This document shows positions 42,456 to 51,436 of a stretch of DNA of 64,000 nucleotides, piece by piece; the stretch's first letter is position 1; the number at the start of each line of letters is the position of its first letter. Below the pieces are notes generated by a model. It made no database searches. It saw nothing but the letters and a program-made list of their open reading frames with translations, and was not told where the DNA came from. Position numbers and translations under genes: made by a program. Source of the DNA: Chloroflexota bacterium (GTDB taxonomy: Bacteria; Chloroflexota; Anaerolineae; B4-G1); contig JAAEPW010000375.1 in assembly GCA_024232355.1 (NCBI GenBank), positions 36,401 through 100,400 on the forward strand, in the 5' to 3' direction.

Positions 42456-44245
42456 AGCATATCTCTCGAGATTATCGGCAGATACAGGCTCATTCCACCT
42501 ACCAGTAGATGGATCGTAGCTGTGCGAGTAAATCCACCTCCGGTAGCGGTGATAGGTATATGCATAAAAATACCAGGGAGAAGAAGTGATGCGTTGTGAG
42601 TACTGGTGAGAGTGAGTTGAGCATCGCCAGGGAGTGAGATTACCGACGGGACGAGAGCCAATGTGATGTCTTCTGGCACGCTACCGACAGAAATCGAAAT
42701 GGGGTCAATGACTATCCCTGGTTCTATAGTGAGCACATAGTTTGCGCTCTCGCTAGGGTAAATGTGGTAAAAGATTGGCGCGACTGTTAAATCAAAACCA
42801 TTGGCCTCGTGAGCGCCAATGTCTGGTCTGGTGTCAATGTCGCTGCGCTCACCACCCAGGATGTCGTCGGCGGGCATATGGGACGTGTTGGCGCTGTGAA
42901 GAGCCGCACTGTCAGTATTCAGAGCTCCGTATTGCTTCACCAGGCCCTCGAACGATTCACGAATAGTTCCGTACTCCCCAAAGTCTACGCCGTTCCATCG
43001 CGGCACAGTGATGCCACTGCTTTGATCGCCCAGTTTGGGATCACCTATAACTCGATGGGCATCATCTGTTACTTTGACAAAACTATCAGAACTTGAAGGA
43101 AAAGGGTGTCCAGCGTTGAAAAACAAGTTGTTGTCAAAAGCATAGGACGATGTCTGTGATGGATCACAACAAGAAAATGCATCGCCCATTGTACCTGTAG
43201 GGTCTGACCAAATGTTGTTATGAATGGCAAGACTCATATTGGGGGGGTTATTTTGAACGATGGTCGAGATAATCCCAAAGTAACGGGCAGGCAAGTCGCC
43301 GACAATTGTATTGGCACGGATGGTTATGTTTTTTGATCCTCTCACAGAAATGGGTGAACTTGTTCGATTTGGGCTATTGCCCAAGAAGAGGTTGTTCTGG
43401 ATGGTAACGTCTATAGCTTCGTAGGTGCTAGTACCATCCTCACCTATCAGCACAAATTGTTTCCAGATGGAGCCTTCCCAATTCAGAAAGACGTTGCGTT
43501 GTACAACGACACGTTGCGCGCCAATTACTCCATCGGAAGCACCTTCACTGTCCTTTATCACTATAAAGCTGGATGTATCATTGTTATTGACACGTCCGCT
43601 ACCGGCAAAGTCATTGAAAAATACATTGTCCTGAATGACAACATCAATGGCTCCATTGACGTCAATGTGTTCATCAGAACCTGCTTGATTATAGAACATG
43701 TTACTCTCGATGAGAATATTACCTGCGCCACTACCAATTCTCAAAAGATCATTGTTGGTGCTGTCGTGAAAGATGTTATCCCGCAAGGTAATGTTCTCAG
43801 ACCAAACACCACCACCGTTCCAAACGATGACTAACCAATTATGATCAGCTGATAGATTGGGCCGGGTGAATTCAAACCCTTCGATGGTAATATTTTTGGC
43901 GCGCCTGAGTTTGAACACCGGTAGTGCTTGACCGCATTGCAAACGAACTTTATAAGGATTCTCTGTCTTGATGAGCAACGATGATGCAAAGGCTCGAGCG
44001 ATCTCGGCACATTCGTTGTATACACCGTTCTTTGCGATAATTGTGCAGTGATTGTCTGGAACCTGTTCAACTGCATAGGCTATAGTGCGCCAGGGAGAGT
44101 CAATAGACCCATTGTTGGAATCATTACCACTGGGCGACACGTAATAGGTTGTTGCTGTCGCCGGAGTAATGTCTTTGCTCTCGGTGACAAGTATAGTAGA
44201 TAGAACAAGTATGATTCCAACAAGCACAGAAGTGATCGATCTCAT
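42452..44245 (-). CDS. Secreted right-handed parallel beta-helix protein
   Basis: 597 residues. Signal peptide (about 1-28), then TYYVSPSGNDSNNGS and PWRTIAYAVE, the DUF1565-type start of beta-helix proteins, followed by many short repeats with ITIEGF, NITLRDNIF, VVIQDNVFF and VTIQNNLFLGNS (about 110-330). The C-terminal part is a beta domain ending MSLYLPIISRDML, the same tail type as the other two secreted proteins. Beta-helix proteins in such clusters are often lyases, epimerases or adhesins; no catalytic residue is evident. The stop overlaps the next ATG. Confidence 0.88.
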   Translation of the reverse strand: MRSITSVLVGIILVLSTILVTESKDITPATATTYYVSPSGNDSNNGSIDSPWRTIAYAVEQVPDNHCTIIAKNGVYNECAEIARAFASSLLIKTENPYKVRLQCGQALPVFKLRRAKNITIEGFEFTRPNLSADHNWLVIVWNGGGVWSENITLRDNIFHDSTNNDLLRIGSGAGNILIESNMFYNQAGSDEHIDVNGAIDVVIQDNVFFNDFAGSGRVNNNDTSSFIVIKDSEGASDGVIGAQRVVVQRNVFLNWEGSIWKQFVLIGEDGTSTYEAIDVTIQNNLFLGNSPNRTSSPISVRGSKNITIRANTIVGDLPARYFGIISTIVQNNPPNMSLAIHNNIWSDPTGTMGDAFSCCDPSQTSSYAFDNNLFFNAGHPFPSSSDSFVKVTDDAHRVIGDPKLGDQSSGITVPRWNGVDFGEYGTIRESFEGLVKQYGALNTDSAALHSANTSHMPADDILGGERSDIDTRPDIGAHEANGFDLTVAPIFYHIYPSESANYVLTIEPGIVIDPISISVGSVPEDITLALVPSVISLPGDAQLTLTSTHNASLLLPGIFMHIPITATGGGFTRTATIHLLVGGMSLYLPIISRDML

Positions 44246-45228
44246 TGTACTCCCCTTCTGGAAAGAGATACGTATGGCTCATCCAAAAAACAAACGTACT
44301 CACTGATCGTCATAAATTCGACGTCACTGAAAGAGGCCATGTAAACAAACAGATCTCGTGTATTGTTCAATAAGGTTTCCGCATTCATTCTGTACAATAG
44401 ATTGCGCATCCGGAACCCATGCGTGCGGATGAAGGAAGGAGAAAAATACTCCCGCCTGATGTACTTTTTGAATCTGTTAGCCCGCTTCTTCCCTTGTCCA
44501 CTGCTAGTGAATTCGGTTGGATGCATCAAATAGACAATCGGTTTGCCAGTGCGTCGTGACTCTGCGTACAGGCACTTGAAAAGTGCCTGCATAGCAGGTA
44601 GACCTAGCACCCTCAACGCGGACGATATGAAGGGGATTATCATTGCAGAAATCGGTATTTCCCAGATAGGAACATCTCCTTTTTTAAAAGGAGAGTTTTT
44701 GTTAGGGTGATAAGGCCGTCGAGGAGATCGAATCCATCCTGTGTTGATAAGGTTGGAACTCAAAAAGTCTATGCGTTGTGAGCAAACAGAGCTATCTGCT
44801 GTATATCCGTATTCTGCTAACAGGCTAAGGGTAACAGCTGACGTTTTTACCCGAGGGCTGCGAAAGGCGTGAATGGGAACACCGACTAGGGCTTGTAGTT
44901 TCTCGGTTGCTTCTTCGATATAGGCACGCTGCATATCCTCTGGCATCCGATCGTAATCTTCCTCGTTCCCATGCGTGAGGCCGTGGCAGCCGATTTCGTG
45001 GCCTTGTGCCAACATTTTCCATACATCTTTGTGATACATGTAGGCAGGTTCAGCAGTGAAGAAAAACGTGGCCGGGATGCCCAAATCGCAGCACATATCC
45101 ATAGCGATATTGATCGCCCATTGTCTCTTTTCAAAGGTTCGCCACAAATCAGGATCAACGTCCCAGGTAATCAATACGGGCACTGTGCAATCTTTTGTAG
45201 CAGATGTGCCCCTTTTGCTAACGTTCAT
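44242..45228 (-). CDS. Polysaccharide deacetylase (NodB domain)
   Basis: 328 residues from the ATG at 45228 (AAGGAAAA upstream). The NodB motifs are LITWDVDPD (motif 1), IGCHGLTHG (motif 2) and AFRSPRVK (motif 3), so the metal site Asp-His-His looks intact. No signal peptide, hence cytoplasmic, as for deacetylases of the PIG-L/ArnD kind acting on lipid-linked precursors. It overlaps the GT2 gene by 11 bases and the beta-helix gene by 4. Confidence 0.9.
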   Translation of the reverse strand: MNVSKRGTSATKDCTVPVLITWDVDPDLWRTFEKRQWAINIAMDMCCDLGIPATFFFTAEPAYMYHKDVWKMLAQGHEIGCHGLTHGNEEDYDRMPEDMQRAYIEEATEKLQALVGVPIHAFRSPRVKTSAVTLSLLAEYGYTADSSVCSQRIDFLSSNLINTGWIRSPRRPYHPNKNSPFKKGDVPIWEIPISAMIIPFISSALRVLGLPAMQALFKCLYAESRRTGKPIVYLMHPTEFTSSGQGKKRANRFKKYIRREYFSPSFIRTHGFRMRNLLYRMNAETLLNNTRDLFVYMASFSDVEFMTISEYVCFLDEPYVSLSRRGVQ

Positions 45229-46108
45229 ATACTGGTTTTCCTTTTGCCAAATCAACTAACTGTCGTAGTTGGGTGCGGCGTACATAATCAATCACAGACG
45301 GATCCGGTAATTGTTCTCGACCCATCAACCAATCAGCAAAGAACGTTAAAATCATGGCTATGCCACCGATTACGTAGGGTTGAGAAACCATGCGACGAAT
45401 TCCGCGAGCGATCATGTACAGCGGGTGATAGCCCATATAGTATGCCCCATGCGCTTCTTCCACTCGGCTTTTTAATTTCCCAGTGCCTGTACCTGTGTAG
45501 CGATAATGAAACATCTGATACTCGAAAAAGCTTTGCACTTCCCAGCCAAGTGTTAGGGACTTCCACTCGTCTATGCCATCCCAACCCATAGCCGGTACTA
45601 AACCACCTATGGCTTCGAAACACGCTCGCCGATACATTTTTGTAGCTCCACGGACGTGATTCTTGACCGTATACAATACCCATTTTTTTCCATCAGGTTG
45701 CTCGTAGAGTCCACCACCTGCGATGCCCAATTTAGGGTTCCTGGCAAATTCGAGTAGCAGAGATTCAAAGTACGTTGATTCAAAGGACAAGTCTCCATCC
45801 AGCTTTACGATAAAGTCATAGTCTTGAGTAGTCAGTGCCTCGAATCCAACGTAAAATGTCTCGACAATCCCTTTTCCCCGTTGTCTGAATCCTCTATCCT
45901 CTCTGTTCAGCAGTTTGATCCAGGAATGTTTTGTTACATATTTGTTTACAATCTCTTCGGTCTGATCGGTGGAACCATCGTTAACAATGATCCATTCACG
46001 TGGCTTGATTGTTTGCTGAACTATCGACTGGATGAGTTTTTCGATAAATTCGGCCTCGTTTTTGACAGGAGTGATAACAATATATTTCTGCGTCCAATTG
46101 GAGCTCAT
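45218..46108 (-). CDS. Family 2 glycosyltransferase
   Basis: 296 residues with a GT-A fold: YIVITPVKNEAEFI at the start, WIIVNDGSTDQT, and the DxD-type VKLDGDLSFE; AGGGLYEQ and the MGWDGIDEWK motif follow. One or two C-terminal hydrophobic segments (about 235-260) may anchor it to the membrane. It probably extends the lipid-linked repeat unit. The start overlaps the upstream GT4 stop by 4 bases. Confidence 0.94.
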   Translation of the reverse strand: MSSNWTQKYIVITPVKNEAEFIEKLIQSIVQQTIKPREWIIVNDGSTDQTEEIVNKYVTKHSWIKLLNREDRGFRQRGKGIVETFYVGFEALTTQDYDFIVKLDGDLSFESTYFESLLLEFARNPKLGIAGGGLYEQPDGKKWVLYTVKNHVRGATKMYRRACFEAIGGLVPAMGWDGIDEWKSLTLGWEVQSFFEYQMFHYRYTGTGTGKLKSRVEEAHGAYYMGYHPLYMIARGIRRMVSQPYVIGGIAMILTFFADWLMGREQLPDPSVIDYVRRTQLRQLVDLAKGKPVYER

Positions 46109-47346
46109 TTTCTATCCTCCCAAGAATGGACAAACAATTCAAATAAGCGATACACGTTTTGCTCAACATCGAAATCACGCAATACTGTCTGCCTCCCAAC
46201 TTCTCCCAACTGTGTGCATAAATCAGGATTACTCAATAGTTCTGCCAGGGTTTTGACCAGTGCGTCTTGGTCACCTGGTGGTATCAACAAGCCACTGACT
46301 CGATCTTTTATCAACTCGGGTATACCAGAGTGTCGAGATGATACAACCGGCAATTCCATCGCCATGGCTTCAATTAATACGTTGGGGATGCCATCTCGGT
46401 CTCCATCTTGAGCTATGATACAGGGCAGAACAAAGAGAGTAGCCTGTTTGTACTTTTCTATCACTGTTTCATGAGGTATTGCCCCACACAAGGTAATGGT
46501 GTCTTCTAGTTCTAATTGAACTATCAAGGTTTCTAGTTCTTGCTGCAAAGGCCCTGTACCCACAATTTGACAGTCAAATTGGTATCCTTGATCTCTGAGG
46601 CAGCGACAAGCTGCAATGAGATGGGAAAAACCTTTCTTTTCTGTCAGCCGTCCTATCGACAGTACAAGCGGCCGGTCCCTCTGAAAAGGCGATAAAGACG
46701 GTTGATAGCGAGCCGAGTCAATTCCGTGATAAGCGAGATGGAGCTTGTTGTTCAATTCTTCACCCATTGCCTGTAACAAATAAGCCTGATTATACGCCGT
46801 GCACGTCGTGATGAATCTAGCTCCTGCAATCTTGGCACGCAACAGTACTGGTTTGACATAGATGTCATTGGCGTGAGCTGTCAAACTGTAAGGTACATTC
46901 AACAGACGACTGATTATCAGGGCAACCACTGCCGCTCGATCTATAAAGTGCGCGTGCAAATGATCGAATGCTTTGTTATGCAACAGATACGCCGCATAGA
47001 CGCCTTCTGCAAAGTGCAAGAGAGTCATAACCCGCGCTCTTGGGTTGGGATGAGGATTGGTTAGCAAATAGAACAATGTGTTGAAATAGATCAAGGGATG
47101 AAGCAATATGAAATATAGATGACCGACAATAAAATTCAACCAGTTTACGGGCAAAAGATAGATGACGCCTTGTTGAAGATCTCGTTGCTCCGCCGAAAAG
47201 GGCGTGCTAGCCGTAGGCTGGCGGATAGCGATGATTTGTAAATTCCCCCCCAACTGCCGTAGCATTTTGATCTCTCGGTCGATGAACGTAGTCGTCAGTC
47301 CAGGATAGGTACCGATGATATAGACCAATCTTGGTAATTTCTGCAT
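46105..47346 (-). CDS. Family 4 glycosyltransferase
   Basis: 413 residues from the ATG at 47346, with AAAGGA upstream; a GTG seven codons earlier is less likely. GT-B features: VLSIGRLTEKKGFSHLI, the FVLPCIIAQDGDRDGIPNVLIEAMAMELP donor loop with E-x7-E, and SGIPELIKDRVSGLL. Similar proteins (WcaL/AmsK type) act in colanic-acid-like polymers. Two hydrophobic patches near residue 85-105 could touch the membrane. Confidence 0.94.
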   Translation of the reverse strand: MQKLPRLVYIIGTYPGLTTTFIDREIKMLRQLGGNLQIIAIRQPTASTPFSAEQRDLQQGVIYLLPVNWLNFIVGHLYFILLHPLIYFNTLFYLLTNPHPNPRARVMTLLHFAEGVYAAYLLHNKAFDHLHAHFIDRAAVVALIISRLLNVPYSLTAHANDIYVKPVLLRAKIAGARFITTCTAYNQAYLLQAMGEELNNKLHLAYHGIDSARYQPSLSPFQRDRPLVLSIGRLTEKKGFSHLIAACRCLRDQGYQFDCQIVGTGPLQQELETLIVQLELEDTITLCGAIPHETVIEKYKQATLFVLPCIIAQDGDRDGIPNVLIEAMAMELPVVSSRHSGIPELIKDRVSGLLIPPGDQDALVKTLAELLSNPDLCTQLGEVGRQTVLRDFDVEQNVYRLFELFVHSWEDRK

Positions 47347-47388
47347 TCTCTGTTTTTCCTTTGGCACAATATGCTCGTTATCAGTTGG

Positions 47389-48603
47389 CTAGTTCCCTGA
47401 TTTGACCAAAAGTTGGCGATAGAGAGCTATGTGCTCATTCGCTTGTTTTCTAGCGCCAAACTCAGTTTCCACCCGTTGTCTGGCCCTCGCACCCATAGCA
47501 CGGGCACGTTCTGGATTGGATAAGAGTTGCTCAATAGCCTGTGCAAGCTTTGTAGCATCACCTGGTGGTACAAGGAGTCCTGTCTCATCAGATATTATAG
47601 CCTGGGTTGTGCCTGATACCTCTGTGGCAACAATTGGCAGGCTAGATGCCATCGCTTCGAGCAGCGCCATCGAAAGCCCTTCCCAAAGCGAGGACAACAC
47701 AAACACATCAGCAGCAACCAGTAAATCGCCAATGTCTTGACGATTGCCCAGAAAACGGACGTGATTGCTCAGGTTTAGAGCAGCCACTTGCGCTTGCAAC
47801 ACATCACGCAATTCACCATCGCCCACCACGACCAGGTATACGGCAGGACACCGAGATACTAGAGCAGGCAGCGCTTCGAGCATGTAGCGGTGGCCCTTGA
47901 CGGGCTTGAGTGTACCGACCATTATCAGCACTTGGGCGGCATATGGTACGCTCAGAGACCGTCTGATCGCTTTTCGGTTGCGCTCGTTGCCATAGCGATG
48001 TACATCAACACCGTTTGAAATCACGGTGATTTTGGAAGCCACTGCAGGGCCAAATTCCTGCACCAGGCTTTCCTGTATCTGCTCTGAAACGGCCACAAAT
48101 CCATCCACCCAACGCGCTGTCAACACGTACAAACAGCGATAGGCCCAGCGCTTGGGAGTCAACAACCATTTGTGACGAGCCAGGTGTTCTTTTTTGATCA
48201 CAAAATTTGCGCTGTGAAAGGTCCAGAAAACGGCACGAACGGGCGTCGTCCACCGGAGTAAGAGCGCCATAAAGTCAAAAACCCGCAGCAAATGAGTTTG
48301 CACTACATCAATGTGGTATTGGTTGATCAGCGTCTTTAAAGCACGCCAAATACATACCATATCGGCCACAAACCAGGGCAAGGCCAGGATGCCGTGGCGC
48401 CGCCGCGGCAGCACTTGCACTGTGACTCCCACACGCTCAATCTCGTGGCGCAGCGGGCCATCCTTGAAAGTGCAAACAATCGGCACACACTCGCTTGCAG
48501 CCAGGTATTCGACTAGGGTGCGTACAACTTCTTGTGCCCCTCCCACGTCCAGGCTGAGGATAATGTGCATTACATTTAGTTTACGAGTTTGTTTGGTCAA
48601 CAT
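47389..48603 (-). CDS. Family 4 glycosyltransferase
   Basis: 404 residues if the ATG at 48603 is used; a TTG at 48672 and an ATG at 48570 (just before the first strand MHIILSLDVGGAQ) are alternatives. GT-B features: LDVGGAQEVV glycine loop, VISNGVDVHRY, MVGTLKPVKGHRYML, the FVLSSLWEGLSMALLEAMASSLP donor loop and GLLVPPGD. The sugar is unknown. Confidence 0.93.
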   Translation of the reverse strand: MLTKQTRKLNVMHIILSLDVGGAQEVVRTLVEYLAASECVPIVCTFKDGPLRHEIERVGVTVQVLPRRRHGILALPWFVADMVCIWRALKTLINQYHIDVVQTHLLRVFDFMALLLRWTTPVRAVFWTFHSANFVIKKEHLARHKWLLTPKRWAYRCLYVLTARWVDGFVAVSEQIQESLVQEFGPAVASKITVISNGVDVHRYGNERNRKAIRRSLSVPYAAQVLIMVGTLKPVKGHRYMLEALPALVSRCPAVYLVVVGDGELRDVLQAQVAALNLSNHVRFLGNRQDIGDLLVAADVFVLSSLWEGLSMALLEAMASSLPIVATEVSGTTQAIISDETGLLVPPGDATKLAQAIEQLLSNPERARAMGARARQRVETEFGARKQANEHIALYRQLLVKSGN

Positions 48604-48690
48604 CTGGTCAATCTCATTCAAACAGTAACTTTTCCCCAAAAAATGATGCCGATATTTTTGTCTAGCCCGCAACAGTGTATATCCAGACTA

Positions 48691-49680
48691 TTATTGTAAA
48701 CCTCGATATTGTTCCAAAAGTTCCCTATCCCCTAGAACATACCCTTTTTTCTTTCTGCCTAAAAAGAAAAAGGCTGCTGCCGCATCATACGAGCCGGGTT
48801 TATCGATTAAATAATAATCAAAATATTGTAACCAAAACGCAGTAAATTTTGCCAACCGGCGAAACAAAGCACGCGAAAAGCGAGATGTGCAAAAACTCAT
48901 TAGAAAGTAAAAATAGGACAGGGCAAGAGCCGTTCCGGAACCCACAATCGGACCACTGTCTATTTCCACATATTTCCGAAATAAACGGCGATGTCCAAGA
49001 TGGGTAAATCGGGTAAAATCATACCTTCCCATATGTACTGGGTACATAAACGGCGTATCAGAATATACTAACCCGTTCAGTTTTGTCACCCTATATATTT
49101 CTTCAGCACAGCGATATGGGTCTATCACATGCTCTAAAACTGCTTGAGCGACAACGCCGTCAAAGGTCTCGTCATCAAATGGAATGTCATGCGCATCACA
49201 AATTAGTCGAGTTCTGGGGCCAAAAGAAACGTCAGTTTCAGTCACCTCAATATCTGAATCAGACAAAATTTGTGATATTCCTTTGCCCTCGATAGCGCCG
49301 CCAATGACAAGTATTTTGGGTGGAATATCCGCTCCTTTTTTCAGATGTTCGGCAAATGCGGCATAATTCTGTTCTGCCTTAAAATTGAGGACTATGCGGG
49401 GCGTATATTCCTTTATGGTTCTCAAAACTCTTTCTGGCCCGGATGTTTCTAGTCTGTCAAGACTAAACGTGGTGTTCTTTCGATTGATAAAATCATTGAT
49501 TGAAAAAATGCTTGCGTGTTCATTGATCAAAACAGGTATCCCATTAATTATAGGATACATAGTAGCACACTGATTGTTGACACATTCAAGTTGTGTATCA
49601 GACCATTTTAGTTTAAAATTACAAATAGGGCAACGAACGAATTGTTTAACAGACGCCGACAGTTCAGCCAGGTGTTTCAT
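48691..49680 (-). CDS. SAM-dependent methyltransferase with N-terminal zinc-ribbon-like segment
   Basis: 329 residues. The N-terminus has VRCPICNFKLKW and LECVNNQCATMYPIINGIPVL, a Trm112-like four-cysteine element common in methyltransferases of polysaccharide clusters. The class I fold follows: ILVIGGAIEGKG (SAM loop, slightly atypical), VTETDVSFG, ICDAHDIPFDDETFDGVVAQAVLEHV. It may methylate a sugar. The Shine-Dalgarno GGAGG is supplied by the end of the repeat element at 49687-49814. Base composition is more AT-rich than the neighbouring transferases, suggesting separate acquisition. Confidence 0.88.
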   Translation of the reverse strand: MKHLAELSASVKQFVRCPICNFKLKWSDTQLECVNNQCATMYPIINGIPVLINEHASIFSINDFINRKNTTFSLDRLETSGPERVLRTIKEYTPRIVLNFKAEQNYAAFAEHLKKGADIPPKILVIGGAIEGKGISQILSDSDIEVTETDVSFGPRTRLICDAHDIPFDDETFDGVVAQAVLEHVIDPYRCAEEIYRVTKLNGLVYSDTPFMYPVHMGRYDFTRFTHLGHRRLFRKYVEIDSGPIVGSGTALALSYFYFLMSFCTSRFSRALFRRLAKFTAFWLQYFDYYLIDKPGSYDAAAAFFFLGRKKKGYVLGDRELLEQYRGLQ

Positions 49681-49686
49681 ATTGCA

Positions 49687-49814
49687 GGACCTCCGGGGCT
49701 TTGCGTGACGAATGGTTGTTCTACACTACATCTGGGCGGTTGATAGAGTCCATGCCAGATGTAGGGCATCATGCGCTGAAATTCATGATTGCCACGAGAA
49801 CTCGCAAAGAGTCC
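49687..49814. repeat. 128-base hairpin element, copy A
   Basis: A diverged tandem copy of the element at 49829-49956. It has a central stem CTACATCTGG (49726-49735) with CCAGATGTAG (49755-49764). Shared words with copy B include CGAAT..TTGTTCT, TCTGGGCG or TTCGGGCG, GGGCATCAT or GGTGTCAT, and CTGAAA. Its left end provides the ribosome-binding site of the methyltransferase gene. Confidence 0.65.
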
Positions 49815-49828
49815 TGTTAAATTCTTCT

Positions 49829-49956
49829 GGCTCTTTGGGATTTCGCGGGGCGAATATTTGTTCTGCATATATTCGGGCGTTTTGTGAGCCAAATACCCAG
49901 ATATGAGGGTGTCATCCACTGAAAATCGTGATGACCCCGCGAAATCCTAGAGAGCC
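49829..49956. repeat. 128-base hairpin element, copy B
   Basis: Ends are inverted repeats matching at 20 of 22 bases (GGCTCTTTGGGATTTCGCGG at the left). The inner stem is ATATTCGGG with CCCAGATAT. The minus-strand ligase gene reads into this copy, so its last 14 residues come from the element. Confidence 0.7.
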
Positions 49957-51432
49957 ATTCTTCTTAAACGTCAAGGAATCGGGCGGTTGAAGATAAGGTT
50001 GTACGATGCTGCCAATCAGCCCTAACATTAACCACCAAACTCCAATGTGATACCAAAAATAGCGCATATCTACCACCTGACCGGAAATCAGAAAAAAAAT
50101 AATTGGTAGCCACATAATAACAAGCAGTTTTCTGCTCCAAAAGCCCTGTCGGGGCATACGCGACCACGCTCTGAAAGATTGTATCAGCCACCAAAACAAG
50201 GGTAAAAACTGAAAGAAAAAACCAGTCGCACCCATTTCTGCCAGAATAGTCAGATAGGTGTTATGAGACGTACCATATTTGATGTCCCAATAAGTGGGAG
50301 TAGCGTTCCCCACACGGTCCATAAACTGCCAGTCGTAGCGGTCATAGTTGCCGAATCCCCATCCCAAGATGGGTTTAGCGTAAAACATCTGTTTTCCGGC
50401 ATGGGCTAACACAACTCGGCTGTCAACTGTGTCTTGTGTGCCCAGACGCTTGAATGCAAATGTCACCTCTTCTGTAAATACACTGGCCGTCAGGATCAGA
50501 ATAACGGGCAAAGCGATTGCACCTAGAGCGAGTACCGGTTTGGGATACAGATAGAATAGTCCTAGCAAGACGACTAGTGCCGCCCCCCAACAGCCGCGAG
50601 TGAACGTCAAGAAAATACACAGCAACCCCGCGCCAAAAGTGAGAATCAGGAACGTTTGCCTGAACTTTTTGCAGTTCATGGCTTCATAGAACATGAAACT
50701 CGTACAAGTAATCAATGTGAAAGCATAAGGGGTAGGGTTTGTAAACGTGCCGGACATCCGCGTGCCCATTCTGTAGATACGCCACACTGGCGGTAGAGTT
50801 TGCGGCACATATCGCGCCCATAAACCAACCCCAATCTCTGTGATACAGAGAAACGTCATAATGTGAATCACACGTTTCAGGTCTTGCTCGGTTGGACATA
50901 CGAGTCGCATTAGCCAATATGCCGTGAATGGCACAAACATTCGATCATACAGCTCGTAGAGATTTGACAAGGGGGCTTTTCCCGTTAGTATGGCCGAGGC
51001 GGCTCCAAGGGCGAGGTAAATGATCATTGATAAATCAGCCCACCCAAGTTGCATCGGCGTGTGTTTTTTTGTTTTCAGAAGGCGAGATAGAACGCAGAGG
51101 CCCATTGCCAATGGCATTAACGCACGGTGGAGGATCCAGAATACGCTAGAACTGACAGTCTTGAAAGGCAAAAGGGGCATCAGTATGAACCAAATCATAA
51201 ATGCTCCCAGGGGATATTTATTTAGCATGATGGCGCCCGGCACGACGGCAGCCAGGGCTATAGCTAGGTACCAGGGCCCCTCGACGATGAAAAATGCCAT
51301 GGCTATCCCCAAGACGCATCCCGCCAACGCTGGGATTGCGTTGGGGAGCAAGTATGTATCCCAGATATCCAGAAGAGTTTTTCTGCGGACTGGGTCGGTA
51401 GGGGGTTTGATTCTCATCGGCGTGTACTCCAT
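49912..51432 (-). CDS. O-antigen ligase/polymerase-like membrane protein (Wzy/WaaL)
   Basis: 506 residues, about 12 membrane segments. The Wzy_C pattern is present: LTFTRGCWGAAL, then the large outside loop with ILGWGFGNYDRYDW and SHNTYLTILAEMGATGF. It should polymerise repeat units or ligate the polymer on the outer face of the membrane. The C-terminus runs into repeat copy B and ends GSLGFRGVITIFSG, which is not native sequence. Starts at 51432 or at 51417 (GGAG 9 bases upstream) are both possible. Confidence 0.92.
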   Translation of the reverse strand: MEYTPMRIKPPTDPVRRKTLLDIWDTYLLPNAIPALAGCVLGIAMAFFIVEGPWYLAIALAAVVPGAIMLNKYPLGAFMIWFILMPLLPFKTVSSSVFWILHRALMPLAMGLCVLSRLLKTKKHTPMQLGWADLSMIIYLALGAASAILTGKAPLSNLYELYDRMFVPFTAYWLMRLVCPTEQDLKRVIHIMTFLCITEIGVGLWARYVPQTLPPVWRIYRMGTRMSGTFTNPTPYAFTLITCTSFMFYEAMNCKKFRQTFLILTFGAGLLCIFLTFTRGCWGAALVVLLGLFYLYPKPVLALGAIALPVILILTASVFTEEVTFAFKRLGTQDTVDSRVVLAHAGKQMFYAKPILGWGFGNYDRYDWQFMDRVGNATPTYWDIKYGTSHNTYLTILAEMGATGFFFQFLPLFWWLIQSFRAWSRMPRQGFWSRKLLVIMWLPIIFFLISGQVVDMRYFWYHIGVWWLMLGLIGSIVQPYLQPPDSLTFKKNGSLGFRGVITIFSG

Positions 51433-51436
51433 CCCA

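Noticed and set aside
49677..49919. 80-codon minus-strand frame between the ligase and the methyltransferase
   Set aside because: It lies wholly in the two 128-base repeat elements and shows the repeat twice; better explained as non-coding.
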